Shown: positions 45,165 to 58,526, counted from the stretch's first letter. The stretch: DNA of 64,000 nt from Citrus sinensis (GCF_022201045.2 NC_068561.1:21892501-21956500); one strand, 5' to 3'. Numbers and translations are program-made. Notes: generated by a model not told the origin, from the sequence alone.

Positions 45165-46917
45165 ATGGCGTCAAGACAAGAAAAATTGGAGAGAGCAGAG
45201 GCAGGAGCGAGAGTAGCAGCTGCTGACCTGAGAGACATTAACAGAGAAAGAGAAAACGAACGAGCAGCAGCTGCGGCTTACGTGGTGGAGACGGAGCAGG
45301 GGAAGGGGCTGCATCAAGAAGAGAGGCCTGGCGTTATTGGGTCGGTTCTGAAGGCTGTTACGGGAACGCTGGAGAATGTCAAAGAAGCTGTAGTGGGTAA
45401 GAGCCACGAAGCTGCAGAGACAGCGAGAGAAGGAACTGAATCGGCTGCTGAGAAGGCGGAGGAGTACAAGGACTACACTACGGAGAAGGCTAGGGAGAAG
45501 CTGGACGACAATGGAGAGAAAGCAAAGGAGACGAAGGAGTCTGCGAAAGGGAAGGTGGGAGAGTACAAGGATGACGCGGCTGATAAGGCTAAGGAGGCAA
45601 AGGATAAGACTCTGGGAAAGACTGGGGAGTACAAAGATTACACTGCAGAGAAGGCAAGAGAGACCAAGGACTCTGCATTGCAGAAGGCGAAAGGAGCCAA
45701 GGATTATACCGCTGAGAAGGCGCAGGAGGCCAAGGACAAAACGCTGGGAAAGGCTGGGGAGTACAAAGATTATTCAGCGGAGAAGGCGAGGGAGACCAAG
45801 GACTCGGGAATGCAGAAGGCAGGGGAGTACAAGGATTACACTGCTGAGCAAGCTGTACAAGGGAAAGACACTACGGTTAGTAAGCTTGGTGAGCTGAAGG
45901 ATTCGGCAGCTGATGCTGCCAGAAAGGCAATGGATTTCTTGACAGGCAAGAAAGAGGAAGTTAAGCAAAAGACCGAAGAGACTGGAGAGGCTGCCAAGGT
46001 AAGCATATGCATGTATTACCGTTAAATTATTATTAATATGGATACAGTAATAAATATGATGTTTTTCTTTTAAAATTTTTAATTCAAAATTAACAAAATG
46101 CTTTTCGTAATTGCAGGAGAAATTGAGTGAAACAGAGGAGGCGGCGAGACAGAAAATGGAAGAGATGAAGCTGAAAGGTGAAGAGCACAAAAATGAAGCC
46201 GATCACAGGGCAGATGAAAGTGAGCACACAGGAGAATATGTTAGGTAACCAACAATGAACTAGTTGATGTATTGTCAGCGTTGTGTGCAGCGGCGACTCC
46301 AGTCGCTTGAATTAGGGGTTTAATAAAAAAAAAATTAACTTAATTTGGGAATATTTATTATTATTTTTCGATTCACTTGAGTATCTTTAAAATTTTGAAA
46401 ACTTAAATTCTATTATTTTTTAGTAATAAATTATTTATTTTGAATGTTAGTGGTTGTAGCTAAATTTGTGAAAAGTATCTGATATCCACCGGTATCTAAA
46501 AAAATTAAAATTATGTAGCTATTGAGATCTAAACTAAGTTTAAACCACTAAATAACATCATCATTATCACTCAACTATAATTATAGCAAAATGTGCTCAA
46601 ATTATTTTTATTTATTTATTTATTTTAGAAATCGGGTCCGCCCATATTTGTGTTTATACATACGTATGAATATAATAAATAATAATATATATTAGTGTGT
46701 TCTGATTTATGATGATGGGTCATTGTTACGCACGTGTAGGGGAAATCCTTCAAAGGGGAAGGGTGGCATTTTTAGTACGTTGACGGACGCCATCAAGAGC
46801 AAGCTGACAATGCCGACGGACGTGGTGGAGGAGACAAGGGCAGCTCGGGAGGAGGGTGGCGCAGGCAGAAGAGAAGTGCCCGAGGATGCCGAGAAAGTCG
46901 AAATCAAAGCAGTATAA
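45165..46917 (+). CDS. Group 3 LEA protein, ECP63/D-29-like, with early stop
   Basis: Exons 45165-45998, 46117-46244 and 46740-46917 join to 379 aa. The protein is extremely hydrophilic, rich in Ala, Lys and Glu, and lacks Cys and Trp. From about residue 90 to 250 it contains degenerate 11-mer repeats of the type AEKARETKD/GEYKDYTAEKA, which form amphipathic helices on drying and protect membranes and proteins in seeds or stressed tissue. Exon 3 ends EIKAV then TAA (46915-46917), yet the same frame continues for 44 more codons to TAA 47050-47052 with a family-like C terminus ([26 protein letters not shown]). The gene therefore seems to have gained a nonsense codon that removes the conserved tail. 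It resembles ECP63 (At2g36640). Confidence 0.88.
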
Positions 46918-47052
46918 ACAAGGCCAGGGGCGGTGGCGTCGACGCTGAAAGCGGCTGATCAAATGACTGCGCAAACATTCAACGACGTTGGACGCATGGA
47001 TGATGAAAGGGTTATACGTCCGGAAGGCAAAGCTCGTCCGGGCAAAATGTAA
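46918..47052 (+). pseudogene. Orphaned C-terminal coding segment of the LEA gene
   Basis: In phase with LEA exon 3, directly after its TAA, 44 sense codons read [16 protein letters not shown]...[24 protein letters not shown] and stop at TAA 47050-47052. The segment resembles the conserved end of group 3 LEA proteins and would be translated only by readthrough or in an allele lacking the stop. Confidence 0.75.
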
Positions 47053-50000
47053 TGTACCTGGACCCTAGAAGTGACCATCAACCAAACTTACTCCATGCTT
47101 CAATTAATTTCCAGGCCATGGACTCGCTAAGCTATATATAGCTGTTACAAGTTTCAACTTGTTTCATTCCCTTTCTTTTTTTGGTTTATACCTTTTTTTT
47201 TTGTAATACTACTTTTTGTGTTTTGTGTTTCCTGAGTAATGTTGGGTTTATAATTTATATCGAAGTACATTTTGTCTTGTGGATTCATTTTCTTTAAATA
47301 AGCTTGAAACTGAGACCAGACAAGCAATTCCACCAATTTAATGAAAATCAGTTGAGATAACATTCACAAGGGGCCGCTTTAGTACTTAGATATTTATTTA
47401 ATTAATGTATTAATGAATAGTTATCTTTTAAGAATTTATACATTTTATTTAAGTTGCGAAAGCTTAATTTATATATATATTTTTTTATTATTATTATTAT
47501 TCCAGTCATAATTATTGAAAACTATGATTTATTCTTTAATAAAAAGTATATGTTTGATAATCTTTATTTTTATAACATAATTATACATGGTGGAATTAAT
47601 TAATTTTTTTTATCTTCTTAGTTTTCAGGAAAAAAAGTTGTAGATATATACTTTTACTTTTTTTTAAATATTCTATTAAAATTAAAGACTTCACAATCAA
47701 TTGGATCAATAATCTTAATTAAGTAATGTAAGTATTTATTTCCCATGAAATCTACATTTGATTATTATATTCATGGCAAGTAGTTTATTTTAAATTATTA
47801 TTGTTCTTAATTTTCTATTAATTCAATTGATTTTTTTTTTATATTGATATATGACTTGCATAATGTAAAAAAAAAAAAAAACGATGCCATTGAATATACA
47901 AAAGCCTTAAAAAAATTGTCTAAAATCTAATATCCCTAAAACCGCCCGGTAATACCGAAGAATTATGAATGCATTAAAAAAAAAAAAAAGGTGGGGGGAA
48001 GAGAGAGAGAGAGAGAGGCCATCTTTCCATAATACCGAATGCTTTCCCCCTTGATGAATGTTTTTTGCTCTAAGGCGATAGCCGGCACGTAGAATTAGTT
48101 GTGCTATATTTTTGCTTACTCGTCCTTAATCTAGACCTCTTAGAAGTTTTAAGTCTTGTTCTTTAATTAAAACACAGTTTGCTAATACATTACGGGTTGA
48201 CCGAAACCGTAGTTCCAAATTTTGGTACAAATGGGGTTGTGGTGTCTCTCGAACAAAAAAGAAGAGTAAATAGTGCGATTATCCAACAAATTGAGGAGTT
48301 TAAAATAATGATTTCCCATAAACAAAATCCCCCTTTGAATGCCTAACACCTCAAATCTAACAGTTATATTCTTAGCCATTTATTTATTTTTTTCCTGAAA
48401 CCGCCAAAAATTCCATAATTATCTCCCTCCCTTTTATCCCTCCATCCGCTTCCCCCTTTTTTTTTTTTTTTTAGTTCATTACTCGTTTGTTGTAACTCTC
48501 TCTCTCTCTCTCTCTCAAAGAAGCCAGACAAATAGTCGGACTCTTGGATTGGATCAATTCAAAAAATGGTACGCATTTTCGCAACTCTATATGATTGTTT
48601 TTATATAATTTTTTGCCTTCAGTTATTTATACTTTTTTTTATCTTTGTTAATGTGCATGTTCTTTAGAAAAAAAAAAGTTAATATGAAATATATTTTCAA
48701 TTCTCCATATAGACTGTAATTTTAGGAAATTAGTGGTCGACAACGTAATCTTCAGTCGATATTCCAGAGCAGTCGTTTAAACGAAGGATAATAAGAGAAA
48801 TTCAACTGTCTTCATGCGGGTTTTAACAATTCATACTTATCTTCAATTACTCTTGAAGTTTTCTGGATTTTTTTTTTTTTTTTTTTTTGTTTCCTCCTAG
48901 TTATAAATTAACTTTGTTCTCTTGAGTGAAAAACCTGGTATTTTCTTTTTTCTAATTGACCTGCATGAATTGTTAGATTAGGTTGAATTTACCGACAAAA
49001 ATTTAGTAATTAGAATACCTAAAAAGGTGATTATTTGTTATTTGTTGGTTACTTGTCTACGTTAGTTTGTTGTTGGTTTGTTCGGTTTTAGGCCCGAACA
49101 GACATAGCGGAATTGGGCTGGCTAGGTCCAATATAAAGGCCGAATTTTCAATGAATAGACGAATAAGAGTCAATGCAATTTCTCCTTTCAATGCATTTTG
49201 CTCGTGTTTGTTACAAATCACCTGTAAAGATACAACATCATCGTCCAAGGATTTGACACATCAAATCTTGTTAAGATTCTTTCACTCTCTTGGAACGTGA
49301 AAGAAACTCTTCACTGTTATCATTGTTTGATTTGACAGAAGATCAACTGATAACGGCCAAACCCCGACTCACTGAGTCGGTGCACACGATACAATACATA
49401 TTTCAATTTTTGATTTTGTGTTATTGGTGACTTTATCGTATTAAAGTCGTGGAATAAATTTAAAAATAAAAAATATAAATTTTAATATAATTACATTAGA
49501 ATTTGTATCTTTTTATCTTTTAGAATTACTTATAATAGAATTTAAAATTCTTAATAAAGTCACTTAGAAAAATTATGTGTACTAAAAGAGTAGAGAGAAG
49601 GAAATATATTTAGTTCATTCATTTTTTTAAGGTGCACTAAACAAGGGGACTCGAATAAGTTTGATTTAGAAATAATAACTTATGACAATTTTTCGTATGT
49701 TAAATTTTAGTTATTTTTTCAATCCTTTTGTCAAACTCGTCGTCAAATAAGTTGAGTAGGGCTCAAAAAAAGATACTACGAAAAATTTCTTACATAATAG
49801 TATAAAGATATTTGAATCCATTAAAATACTTCCTACACTTATTCACTATATAAATCCACCCTTAAATTTTAAAAATTAAAAATTTACTCTATAAACCCAC
49901 TCAAATCTTAAATATGCCCTCTAATTAGTAAATTCTTGCTTTTCGACATCTTTCACTAAACAAAACACATTAAAGCAGTTCATGCAGTCATCGAATACTT

Positions 50001-50240
50001 TAAACGATTGATATTAGACAACTAAACATTTGTTCAAATAAAATCAGAAATTAATGGAACTTTACACGCCAAATACTTTACAGAAATTAATTGAACTAAT
50101 TGTCGATCTTCTTTCTTTTTATAGTTCTTTGCAAATGGCATCAAATTCTTAAGTTTAAATACTCGTAAAAGATAATTGGCGTCAGACTTAGCTTGTGGGC
50201 AAATAATGCTAGGGTAAGTGATGTCGTACTACTGTTATTA
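47053..50240. other. Gene-poor AT-rich spacer
   Basis: Contains (GA)n at about 48001-48018, (CT)n at about 48497-48517, and several poly(A)/poly(T) runs. At 48480-48570 a CT-rich leader ends in AAAAAATG followed at once by GTACGC, which looks like a tiny first exon and splice donor. I could not find a matching downstream exon, so no gene is called. Confidence 0.45.
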
Positions 50241-50403
50241 GGATTCGGCTATATTGGAGTTCACTTATGGTGGAGCTCGAATCTCAGTCACACACACAAA
50301 GTGATAAATAATAAAAAAAACTTATTTTTTTACTATTTATCACTTTGCGTGTGTGGTTGATATTCGTGCTCTAACGTAGTTAAACTTTAATATAGCCACA
50401 ACC
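50241..50403. mobile_element. Foldback MITE, 163 bp
   Basis: Two arms of about 75 bp are imperfect inverted repeats: GGATTCGGCTATATTGGAGT and ACACACACAAAGTGATAAAT on the left pair with ATTTATCACTTTGCGTGTGT and CTTTAATATAGCCACAACC on the right, around a short A/T loop. TTATTA flanks both ends (50235-50240 and 50404-50409), a possible target duplication, though the right side continues as an ATT microsatellite. Confidence 0.75.
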
Positions 50404-50409
50404 TTATTA

Positions 50410-52170
50410 TTATTATTATTATTTTGAGTTCATGAGGTTAAGTTTTAACTCGTACATAACTATCTTGATTGGAAGATGACCAATTATTGGAGTAATTTTA
50501 AATTACGTCATTGAAATATTGGTGTGTCAGACTTTGATATTTCGAGGTTGACAGTTCAAATATTACAGATTGACGATCTTAATTGAAAAATACAAAATAT
50601 GTCAGTTCATGGTAGGTCCAATACCAAAACCTTACATGATTTCGAACACAAACAAGTAATGACAATAAAGATAGATAATAAATATTTGTACATAAATAAA
50701 TACGAAGGGTAAAAGATTGTTGTGGTGTAACCGTGTTACGGTCATTGTTGAGGTTTTAAAGATCAAGGTTGGACCACACGACTGGCTTCGACCCTCGGCT
50801 CAATCATGCCCACATTAATTTGGTTGTTGATTTATTTGTTAGTAAACTTCGGCACAGATGTGGCTCACACCATGCACGTATAGACCACATGGGCGTGGCC
50901 AAGGATGTGGCATAATAGAATCATAGTCCCTTACCCTTTGGATTATCATAGAAGTCCCATATTATTAAGAGTTGATTTGGAGAACCGGGGATTGTATAAA
51001 TAAATCTTGTTTGTTTGTTTAATTTAAACGATTGGCAATTGGAAAGAGCTTCCAATCCAAGCCAAAGAAATGAAAGTTACCTGATCAGCCTAACTGTTGG
51101 GCAACTTAATTCATCAAAAAAAAAAAAAAATGTGACTACCTTCTATCTATGTCTTTTCTTTTAGTAGAAGGCTATTTATGCCTAGTCAACTAAAATGCGT
51201 ATTATTCGTATAGGAGATCTTCCAATTGAGAAAATTCATTGACCTGAAATGAAGAAAATGATCATATTTTACAATGGTTATTGAAGTCACCAACACGTTT
51301 GATTTTTTAGTTTTATGCTTCTTCTTCCTGTCACAGACAAAAAAAAAAAAACCAATTTTAATCTTTAATTTGTTTTCGGAAACAAGCTCAACGTATCGAA
51401 TTGTATAGTCTGTGCTTAGCTGACAAATAATGACTTGGTAGTTGGTAGTTCACGGTGCAGTTAAAACATGAATTATAATCAGCAACGTGAATCATGCTTG
51501 AACGTACAGGGTCCTTTTTGTCATTTAGAAGTTGTAGTGACGTAAAGAATCCAAACTGTCGCACACATTGTGCCACAAAATTGGTTCCCTTTTAAATCTA
51601 TCATCAATTATTCAATTAGGGGTAATGGCCGGTCAATTCAGAAGTAGACGTATTTAAACGAAACTTTGTCACACATTGTGGGTCCAAACTTTGTCACATT
51701 GTGTATTTAAATCAAACGTCCACTTGCGCGCTTATATTGAAAGTATATCATCGTGAAGAAGAAGAATGCCGGAGGCACATCATCACGAAGAAGAAGAATG
51801 CCAAATGATTGCCAGCTGCTCTCGCAATGAGACTGCAGGGGCGGATCCAAAAACATAGTGTATGGTATATGTGTGGTTGGAAGAAATGAGACGAGAGGAA
51901 AATAATGTAAAAGAAAGAGGATGAGAGAAAATAAGATAAAAAGATTGGTCAAATTTAATTTCATTATTTAGTTAGACATGCAATCTATCTTTTTTTTCGC
52001 TCTTTTTCATTTTTCTCTTCTCATTTTTTTTCAAACTAAACATGGCATTATATTATCTCAGTTTAATTTTTTTTTAATTATACTATAAAGTGAACATTAA
52101 ATTTCATTAGTAGAAAAAAATAAAATATACTTAATAGAGGGACATTAGGAGTCTTACCATGGAAATATTT
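50410..52170. other. Spacer, no gene recognised
   Basis: An imperfect direct repeat (GAAGAAGAAGAATGCC twice within 51753-51802) is the only notable structure. Short minus-strand frames at 51388-51964 show no domain. Confidence 0.45.
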
Positions 52171-52567
52171 AGGATCCGTTTGGACATAGCTTTTCAAGAA
52201 GAGCTTTTATAACTAAAGTTTTATTAAAAAAAAAACTTAGTTGTTTAGTTGTCAATAAAAGTTTTTATTAAAAATTTATGAAATTACCTTAATAGGTAAG
52301 TTTTTTAAAATTATGTTATAAAAAGAATAAAATTAGATTGTCAACTAAATAGAGAATATTTTGGATATTTTAACATTAAAAAAACTTTTTAACCTCTACT
52401 CTCAAAACCCAAAACTCGAGTTTTTGCTAGTAGAGGTAAAATATCTTATTTAAACTTCAAAAGTGTTGTTAGAAAAATAACCAAATAACAATAAAAATTA
52501 TGATAAGTGCTTATAGGATTAAATAAGCACTTGTGGTCGTTAAATAAGTCATACCAAACAGGCACTT
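52171..52567. mobile_element. Possible hAT-like non-autonomous element
   Basis: Left end GGATCCGTTTGGACATAGCT and right end GTCATACCAAACAGGCAC resemble, in inverted orientation, the (C)CGTTTGG/CCTGTTTGG termini of plant hAT MITEs, and subterminal AGCTTTTATAA/GTGCTTATAGG words fit. A clean 8-bp target duplication was not found, so boundaries are approximate. Confidence 0.35.
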
Positions 52568-54811
52568 AGAATGCTATATAAGAAAATAGGAAAAAATGTA
52601 ATTCAAATACAAGCTATATATTCTACTAAAAAATATATAATTTAGAAGTTTAAACATGTTTAAGTACCCTTAAATAAATAAAACAATTAAACTTTGTTCG
52701 TCTTTTTCATTTTTAAAAAATAACAACAATAAATGAAGCTCGTTGAAACTCAATAGCACACAACTTTGAGCTAGCATCAATTTGTAGAGAACAACTTCCT
52801 TCCCTTTAGCACACAAGCAATTTCTTCTTATAGTTTCTCGAAGAACATGAGATATATCTACTACAAATTTATTGCCTAAGATGTAAGAGAATTAATTGTT
52901 TCAATTATATATACTTCAATATTTAGTTCTCTATTCAAAATAAACCCTAATCAAATACGAAAACGAAAAATTAGGGTGAAAGTAGCCGAATAGTGAAGTG
53001 ATCACTGATACTTGGGTTTTAATAGTTGTTGATTGATGGAAGTGAAGAAGAAAAAGTAAAGTGAAAATAAAAAATTGGCAAATATATTTTTAATATTGAG
53101 TGATAGTTTTATTATAATATGTGGTGGCAGTTTTATAAATTAAAATAAATGTATTAATCCTTTTTCAAATCTGTATCGTGCTATAACCCTATACAACCCA
53201 CTAATATGTTCACCCTTTAATGAGAGCTGCTTTTTGAATTTCCTTATGGGGACTCAATATTTTCTTTCTGAGTTTAAAATAAGTAAAGGTAGGTATTTTT
53301 GTTGTGGTTTAGAGGATAGAGTAAATATTTCTCTAATATTTTTTAGGACATATATCTAGACTGTGTCATAATAGACATGGTCTTGGTAATCGTAGTAAAA
53401 TTAACTCGTAGACTATGATTGATTCTTATTTTTAAAATTTTCCTGAATTACTGATATGTATTTTACACTTGAACATCTATAGAGACTATTTGATCAATTT
53501 TATTATGGCACAATTTAAGTTTATACTCTCACAAATATTAAAAAAAAAAAAATCTCCTTCATCCACAAATCTGCGGAAAAAACATAACTGTCTATCTAAT
53601 TTTAATATAAATAAAAAAACAACATGTTGCGTCCCTCTATAAGAAAACTTTGAATAGCTTGTGAGAGCAAAGGCTGAGTGGCTTAGTTTTGCAATTAATC
53701 TTCACTGCATTGACTCGTTTGTTTTTTTGTTAGGAAATATCAAAAGGACATTACAAATTGTCTGAATTTGTTCCCCTATATATGAAACATTTAAACCCTT
53801 TCCATTTTGTATAGAAACCCATTTATGGTTATTTTTTAATATATGCATTAATTACCGATTCTTTCTGGAAAAGTTTTTACAGTCGAGCCAAACTTTTGAA
53901 ATTGAATTGAACTTAGTGATGTACTTACGTCAAGGTCCCCAAAAGTTTATAGATTTCTAATAAGAAGACAGTTAGTTTATTTTAATCTAATAGGTCCTTA
54001 ATGGTGCAACACAACTTAAAATGCCCTGCATTGAGATGTGCATATTCATTTGACCTAATACCAATAACAGGTGCAGCTATTAAATTGATATACTTTTTCT
54101 ATAATAATTTTTAATAGTTTAAGATCATCTTAATAATAATAAAATAACTTACAGAATTACGAACTGATCTTATTAGAACTAAAATTCAAACCTTCTTTTA
54201 TATCTCAAAAATCAATCAAGTCGGAATAAAATAAGTTTCGCTCTAATTTAATTTTCAAATTGATTTGGGATAATAGTTTTTGGTCCATTGTAATTGTTTA
54301 TTGGGTCAGTTTAGGGATGACACCGAGCCGTTACCATCCTCAAGTTAGGTACTTTTTTGACACAAAGGGAGAAATTGTTTTCTTTATTTGAGAGGAAAAT
54401 AACCCCTTTGTATTATGCGTTGTGCTTTGCGCATGTGGCTGTATTGATATATCCAATATATTTATTTCCATATTGTATTGTAGTGATGGACAAATATAAT
54501 TATGCCACGTGGTAGACACATGTGTGATCTGGCAAACCGCCTTTCGTTGATCCTTCTCAGATTCTTTCTGAGGCCGTAATTTTATTATGGCGTAGGAGGC
54601 CAGGCCACCCACCACTTCATAATTTGCCTTATAAGTATACGGACAATTCTCTATCTGTCGTTCTCTGCATAACAGCCAGCTAGCAGATTTTCAGTTTTAT
54701 GTTCTTACATGGTCCTCCATTCTGTGCATTTGAAGCAGCAAAATAAGTAGCGTGACTGGTTCTGGTTGGTTTGTGGTTGCTGAAACGAAAGAGACCACCA
54801 CCAAATCCAAC
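52568..54811. other. Spacer and promoter of the TauE-family gene
   Basis: No coding sequence recognised. A CCACGTGG G-box lies near 54506-54513, about 300 bp upstream of the start codon at 54812. Confidence 0.5.
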
Positions 54812-57286
54812 ATGGCCATGGCTACCAGAGGATTTGTGTTTTATCTTCTCTCGGGTTTCTCGGTTGCAATAACCCTCTCCGTGCTTTTCCTAAACAGCAA
54901 CGTCGGTAGCCACTCTAATGAACGCATTTTTCTTTCATCTTCAAACTCTGTCACAGAAAAAGTTTGGCCCGTATGTCTCTCTATCTATTTTTCGTTTTAT
55001 ATTTTTTCTAACATTTTTTTTACGTATACGTGAGCGGGGTTCGAATTCCAGAACTAGTTAAGTCATTTATATGCCAAGATTGATTCATTCATATTCATTG
55101 TGTATGCAGAAATTGGAGTTTAGTTGGAGAATAGTATTGGCAACAGTAATAGGATTCCTGGGATCTGCATGTGGAACGGTTGGTGGAGTTGGTGGTGGAG
55201 GCATATTTGTGCCAATGCTTACTCTGATTGTGGGATTTGATACAAAATCTGCTGCCGCCATCTCCAAATGCATGATAATGGGGGCCTCGGCATCATCAGT
55301 TTGGTACAACTTGAGAGTGCCACATCCAACCAAGGATGTGCCCATTTTGGACTATGATCTGGCCCTTCTGTTTCAGCCCATGCTGTTGCTTGGCATCACT
55401 GTTGGTGTTGCTCTCAGTGTTGTTTTTCCGTACTGGCTGATTACAGTCCTCATTATCATACTCTTCTTGGGAACCTCTTCAAGGTCTTTCTTTAAGGGCA
55501 TTCAAATGTGGAAGGAAGAGACCGATTTGAACGTAATTACTTAATTATCTTTTGTGGGTATTATATTAATTGAACAAGCTTTTAGATGAATTTATTAATT
55601 CCTATTCAATTCTGAAATCTGCAGAATGAACTCGCCAAGCAAAACGAGACTCTGGTTAATTCACATGGTGAACGTATGTCATTTACCTATTTATAAATTT
55701 TTAATTATATGTCACGTGTAGCTTACTTTAATTTGCCCCCTTTTGTTTTTTCGGGTTGGCAGTCCTAATTGATGCAGAGTATGAGCCGTTGGATCCCAGA
55801 GAAGATAAATCAGATTTGGTAAGCAGAGCAAAGCAAGCCCTGTCATATAATTTTAAATTTCTTTATGTCTTCTAGGTATTGGAAGATCTCAATCAATATT
55901 TTTTCCTCAATTTTCCAGGAAATATTGCGCTTCAACCTTAGTTGGAAAAATATTCTACTTCTACTTGCTGTTTGGGCTTCTTTCCTACTTATTCAGATTG
56001 TCAAGGCAAGTATCTCTGCTTTATATAGCAATTGTCTATAGTATTATGATTTTTACATCCCCAAGATTCCTGTCCAGACCCTCCAACTTTTACTGTAGTG
56101 TATATTATCATAAGTTGAGTGGTGAGAACGAAACTTTGGAGGGTCCATTACAAAAAGCTTAAAAAACTTGATGGTTTTCAACAGAGGGCGGGGTATAGTT
56201 TTTTGGCTGTAGTCAATTCTCATTCTTTTTATGATGCTCTTGTTGATGCAGAATGATGTCGCTCCTTGTGGCATATGGTACTGGGCACTCTTCTTCTCAC
56301 AGGTAGCTCATATTATAGTGTTATCCTTTACTTTCTTAAATTACTGGCTAATTCAGACAAATTAAGCATTACTAGTGCATGCTTCGTGGGCTTAGCGCGC
56401 ATTTTGGTTTTCTGTTTTATTTCAGTTTCCTATAGCCCTGGGAGTTTTTGGATATGAAGCTGTGAAGTTGTACACGGAGCACAAGAAGAGGACACAATAC
56501 ATCTGCGGGGCTTCGATTGAATGGACTCCAATGCATATTGCATTCTGTGCGTTCTGCGGTATCTTAGGAGGCACAGTTGGTGGCCTGCTTGGCTCTGGTG
56601 GTGGCTTCATTCTCGGCCCTCTTCTTCTTGAGATTGGTGTCATTCCCCAGGTCTGATTATTACAAACTCGGAAGTGTAAAAATGTGCTGCAATATTGCTT
56701 TGATGAAGAATAATAATATGTCACTTAATCATGAATTAATCTTGCCAATGATGTGGCTCGCAGGTTGCAAGTGCCACAGCAACATTTGTGATGATGTTTT
56801 CATCATCTTTATCTGTTGTGGAGTTCTATTTGCTCAAGCGATTCCCCATACCCTATGGTATTACATCCTTTCTATCATTTTGATTCTGTTAATTAGTGAG
56901 AAGATATTCATCTTGTTATTGATATTAATTATATGTTCTGTTGCAGCATTGTACCTAATGGCCGTGTCTGTACTGGCCGGATTCTGGGGTCAGTATTTTA
57001 TAAGAAAGCTTGTAGCAATTCTGAAAAGAGCTTCACTTATTGTGTTTCTCCTCTCTGGTGTGATCTTTGCGAGCGCTCTCACAATGGGTAACTACGGCAA
57101 ATCTCTTTCTCAAGAATATACATTTCATTTTCGGACATTTATTGTTCTGCGAGTGATCACTTGTAAGGTCTAATTTTTTCCCTCAAATCTTTCACTTCTG
57201 CAGGAGTCGTTGGCATTGAGAAGAGCATTACAATGATTCAGAATCACGAGTTCATGGGATTTTTAGGATTTTGCAGCAGCCAATGA
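54812..57286 (+). CDS. TauE/SafE-family sulfite-exporter-like membrane protein
   Basis: Ten exons join in frame to 455 aa: 54812-54970, 55110-55532, 55625-55673, 55763-55818, 55919-56005, 56252-56302, 56426-56650, 56764-56857, 56947-57087, 57204-57286. The upstream in-frame GTG is rejected for ATG 54812 (MAMATRGF). The N terminus has a hydrophobic signal-like segment. Two TauE half-domains follow, each beginning with a Gly-rich helix: [20 protein letters not shown] and [20 protein letters not shown]. About ten membrane helices are expected, split by a charged loop (residues about 185-230). The family exports sulfite or organosulfonates in bacteria; plant members are poorly characterised. Intron 5 has a GC donor (AAG/GCAAGT at 56003-56011), needed to keep IVK/NDVAPC in frame. 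It resembles At2g36630. Confidence 0.92.
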
Positions 57287-57924
57287 TGGACGGTCATCGG
57301 CAATGTTAGATGGTGGAAATTAATGATGTTTTCAGAAGGGATTATGTAGTTTTTGGTAGGATATTAAGCACCAAGGATGTTGGCCAACGCCTAGTTGACC
57401 GACCCAAGAAACATTATTGTTCGGTAAAATTAAACAAAAATTAATAAGGGGTTTGTGTCTCTGCTTGTTCTGAGTGTTAGCTCCTCGCTAACACCAGCGG
57501 CCGCAGATCCTTGGCATTTGTTTCCTTCTCCAGTCTATTGAATATCTTTTTGTCTTTTTCCTGTCATGGTAATTGATAAGACTTGCAAGAGCACGATAGC
57601 ACCTGCACATTTTTATAATATTTTATGACGAAAACAAAAGAAGTGTACAATTTTGAATTGAACACATGCAGCGTGGGTTCAAATCATCTAACCAAATAAT
57701 TGAACATGCGATGTCTTCAAATCATCTCCCCCAAACAAATATCAAATCATCAAGCTTCAAGCCAAATAATGTATTCAATGCCAAATATTTGAAGTCAAAA
57801 CGTATTTAGATTTTATGGTGTGCTACTTTAAAAAGCAATTGTTATTATAAAATGAAAGGCTTAGTTGTGACAAAAAAAAAAAAAAAAGATAATGGTGGTG
57901 CCTTGATTTTTAAATAATAGTATT
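57287..57924. other. 3' flank of the TauE-family gene
   Basis: Presumed 3' UTR then AT-rich DNA with an A-run near 57871-57887. No gene seen. Confidence 0.45.
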
Positions 57925-58190
57925 ACTTTTTAAATTACATGAAACTTAAACGATAAGAATGTGTAGACTTTACATTTTTTTTTTAAATTGTGCATTAGAT
58001 TTACATATCCTATTAAAAGGGTGTGACTAAATTACATAATGTGATTTTAGTATAGTGCAAAATTTCACTTTTTAAATTACATGAAGCTAAAACGGTAAGA
58101 ATGTTAAATGAGTGTCGACTTATTACTATTATTTTTTTAATCATGCATTAGATTTATGTATCGTATTAAAAGGGTGTGACTAAGTTACAT
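57925..58190. repeat. Tandem duplication, 142-bp period
   Basis: Copies 57925-58037 and 58067-58190 both begin ACTTTTTAAATTACATGAA and end GGGTGTGACTAA-TTACAT, with AACG-TAAGAATG and CATTAGATTTA between. They are diverged and non-coding. Confidence 0.8.
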
Positions 58191-58526
58191 ATTTGTGTAC
58201 TCAATAATTTGAGATAGTTTAATAATTGGATAACGCTTAAATATTTAAATATAACACTTCAATTAATGTATGCAAGCATCACCCATATTAGAATCGTGAG
58301 GACACAGTTCTATCAACAATTGTTAAAAGACATATGAGGTGGAACGTGTGGAAGTTTTCTTTGTCGCATCAGGAAATGCAGACGGGACCAATCCATTGCC
58401 ACATAAAACCGTGACTAGGAGGTCATGTGGCATGCGCAAATGGTTTGGTCCAATTCCAAATCTTTTATCTTGTCCACCAACCAAACACGGCTTGTATGTA
58501 AATAAGCAATACATTGTTTTAGAAGA

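Noticed and set aside
45171-45897. Alternative frames over LEA exon 1 (Arg-rich 128-aa and antisense frames)
   Set aside because: By-products of the AAG/GAG-rich repeat codons; splice junctions and family motifs fit only the LEA frame.
49057-49300. Short overlapping frames on both strands
   Set aside because: No domain, no codon bias and no splice context.
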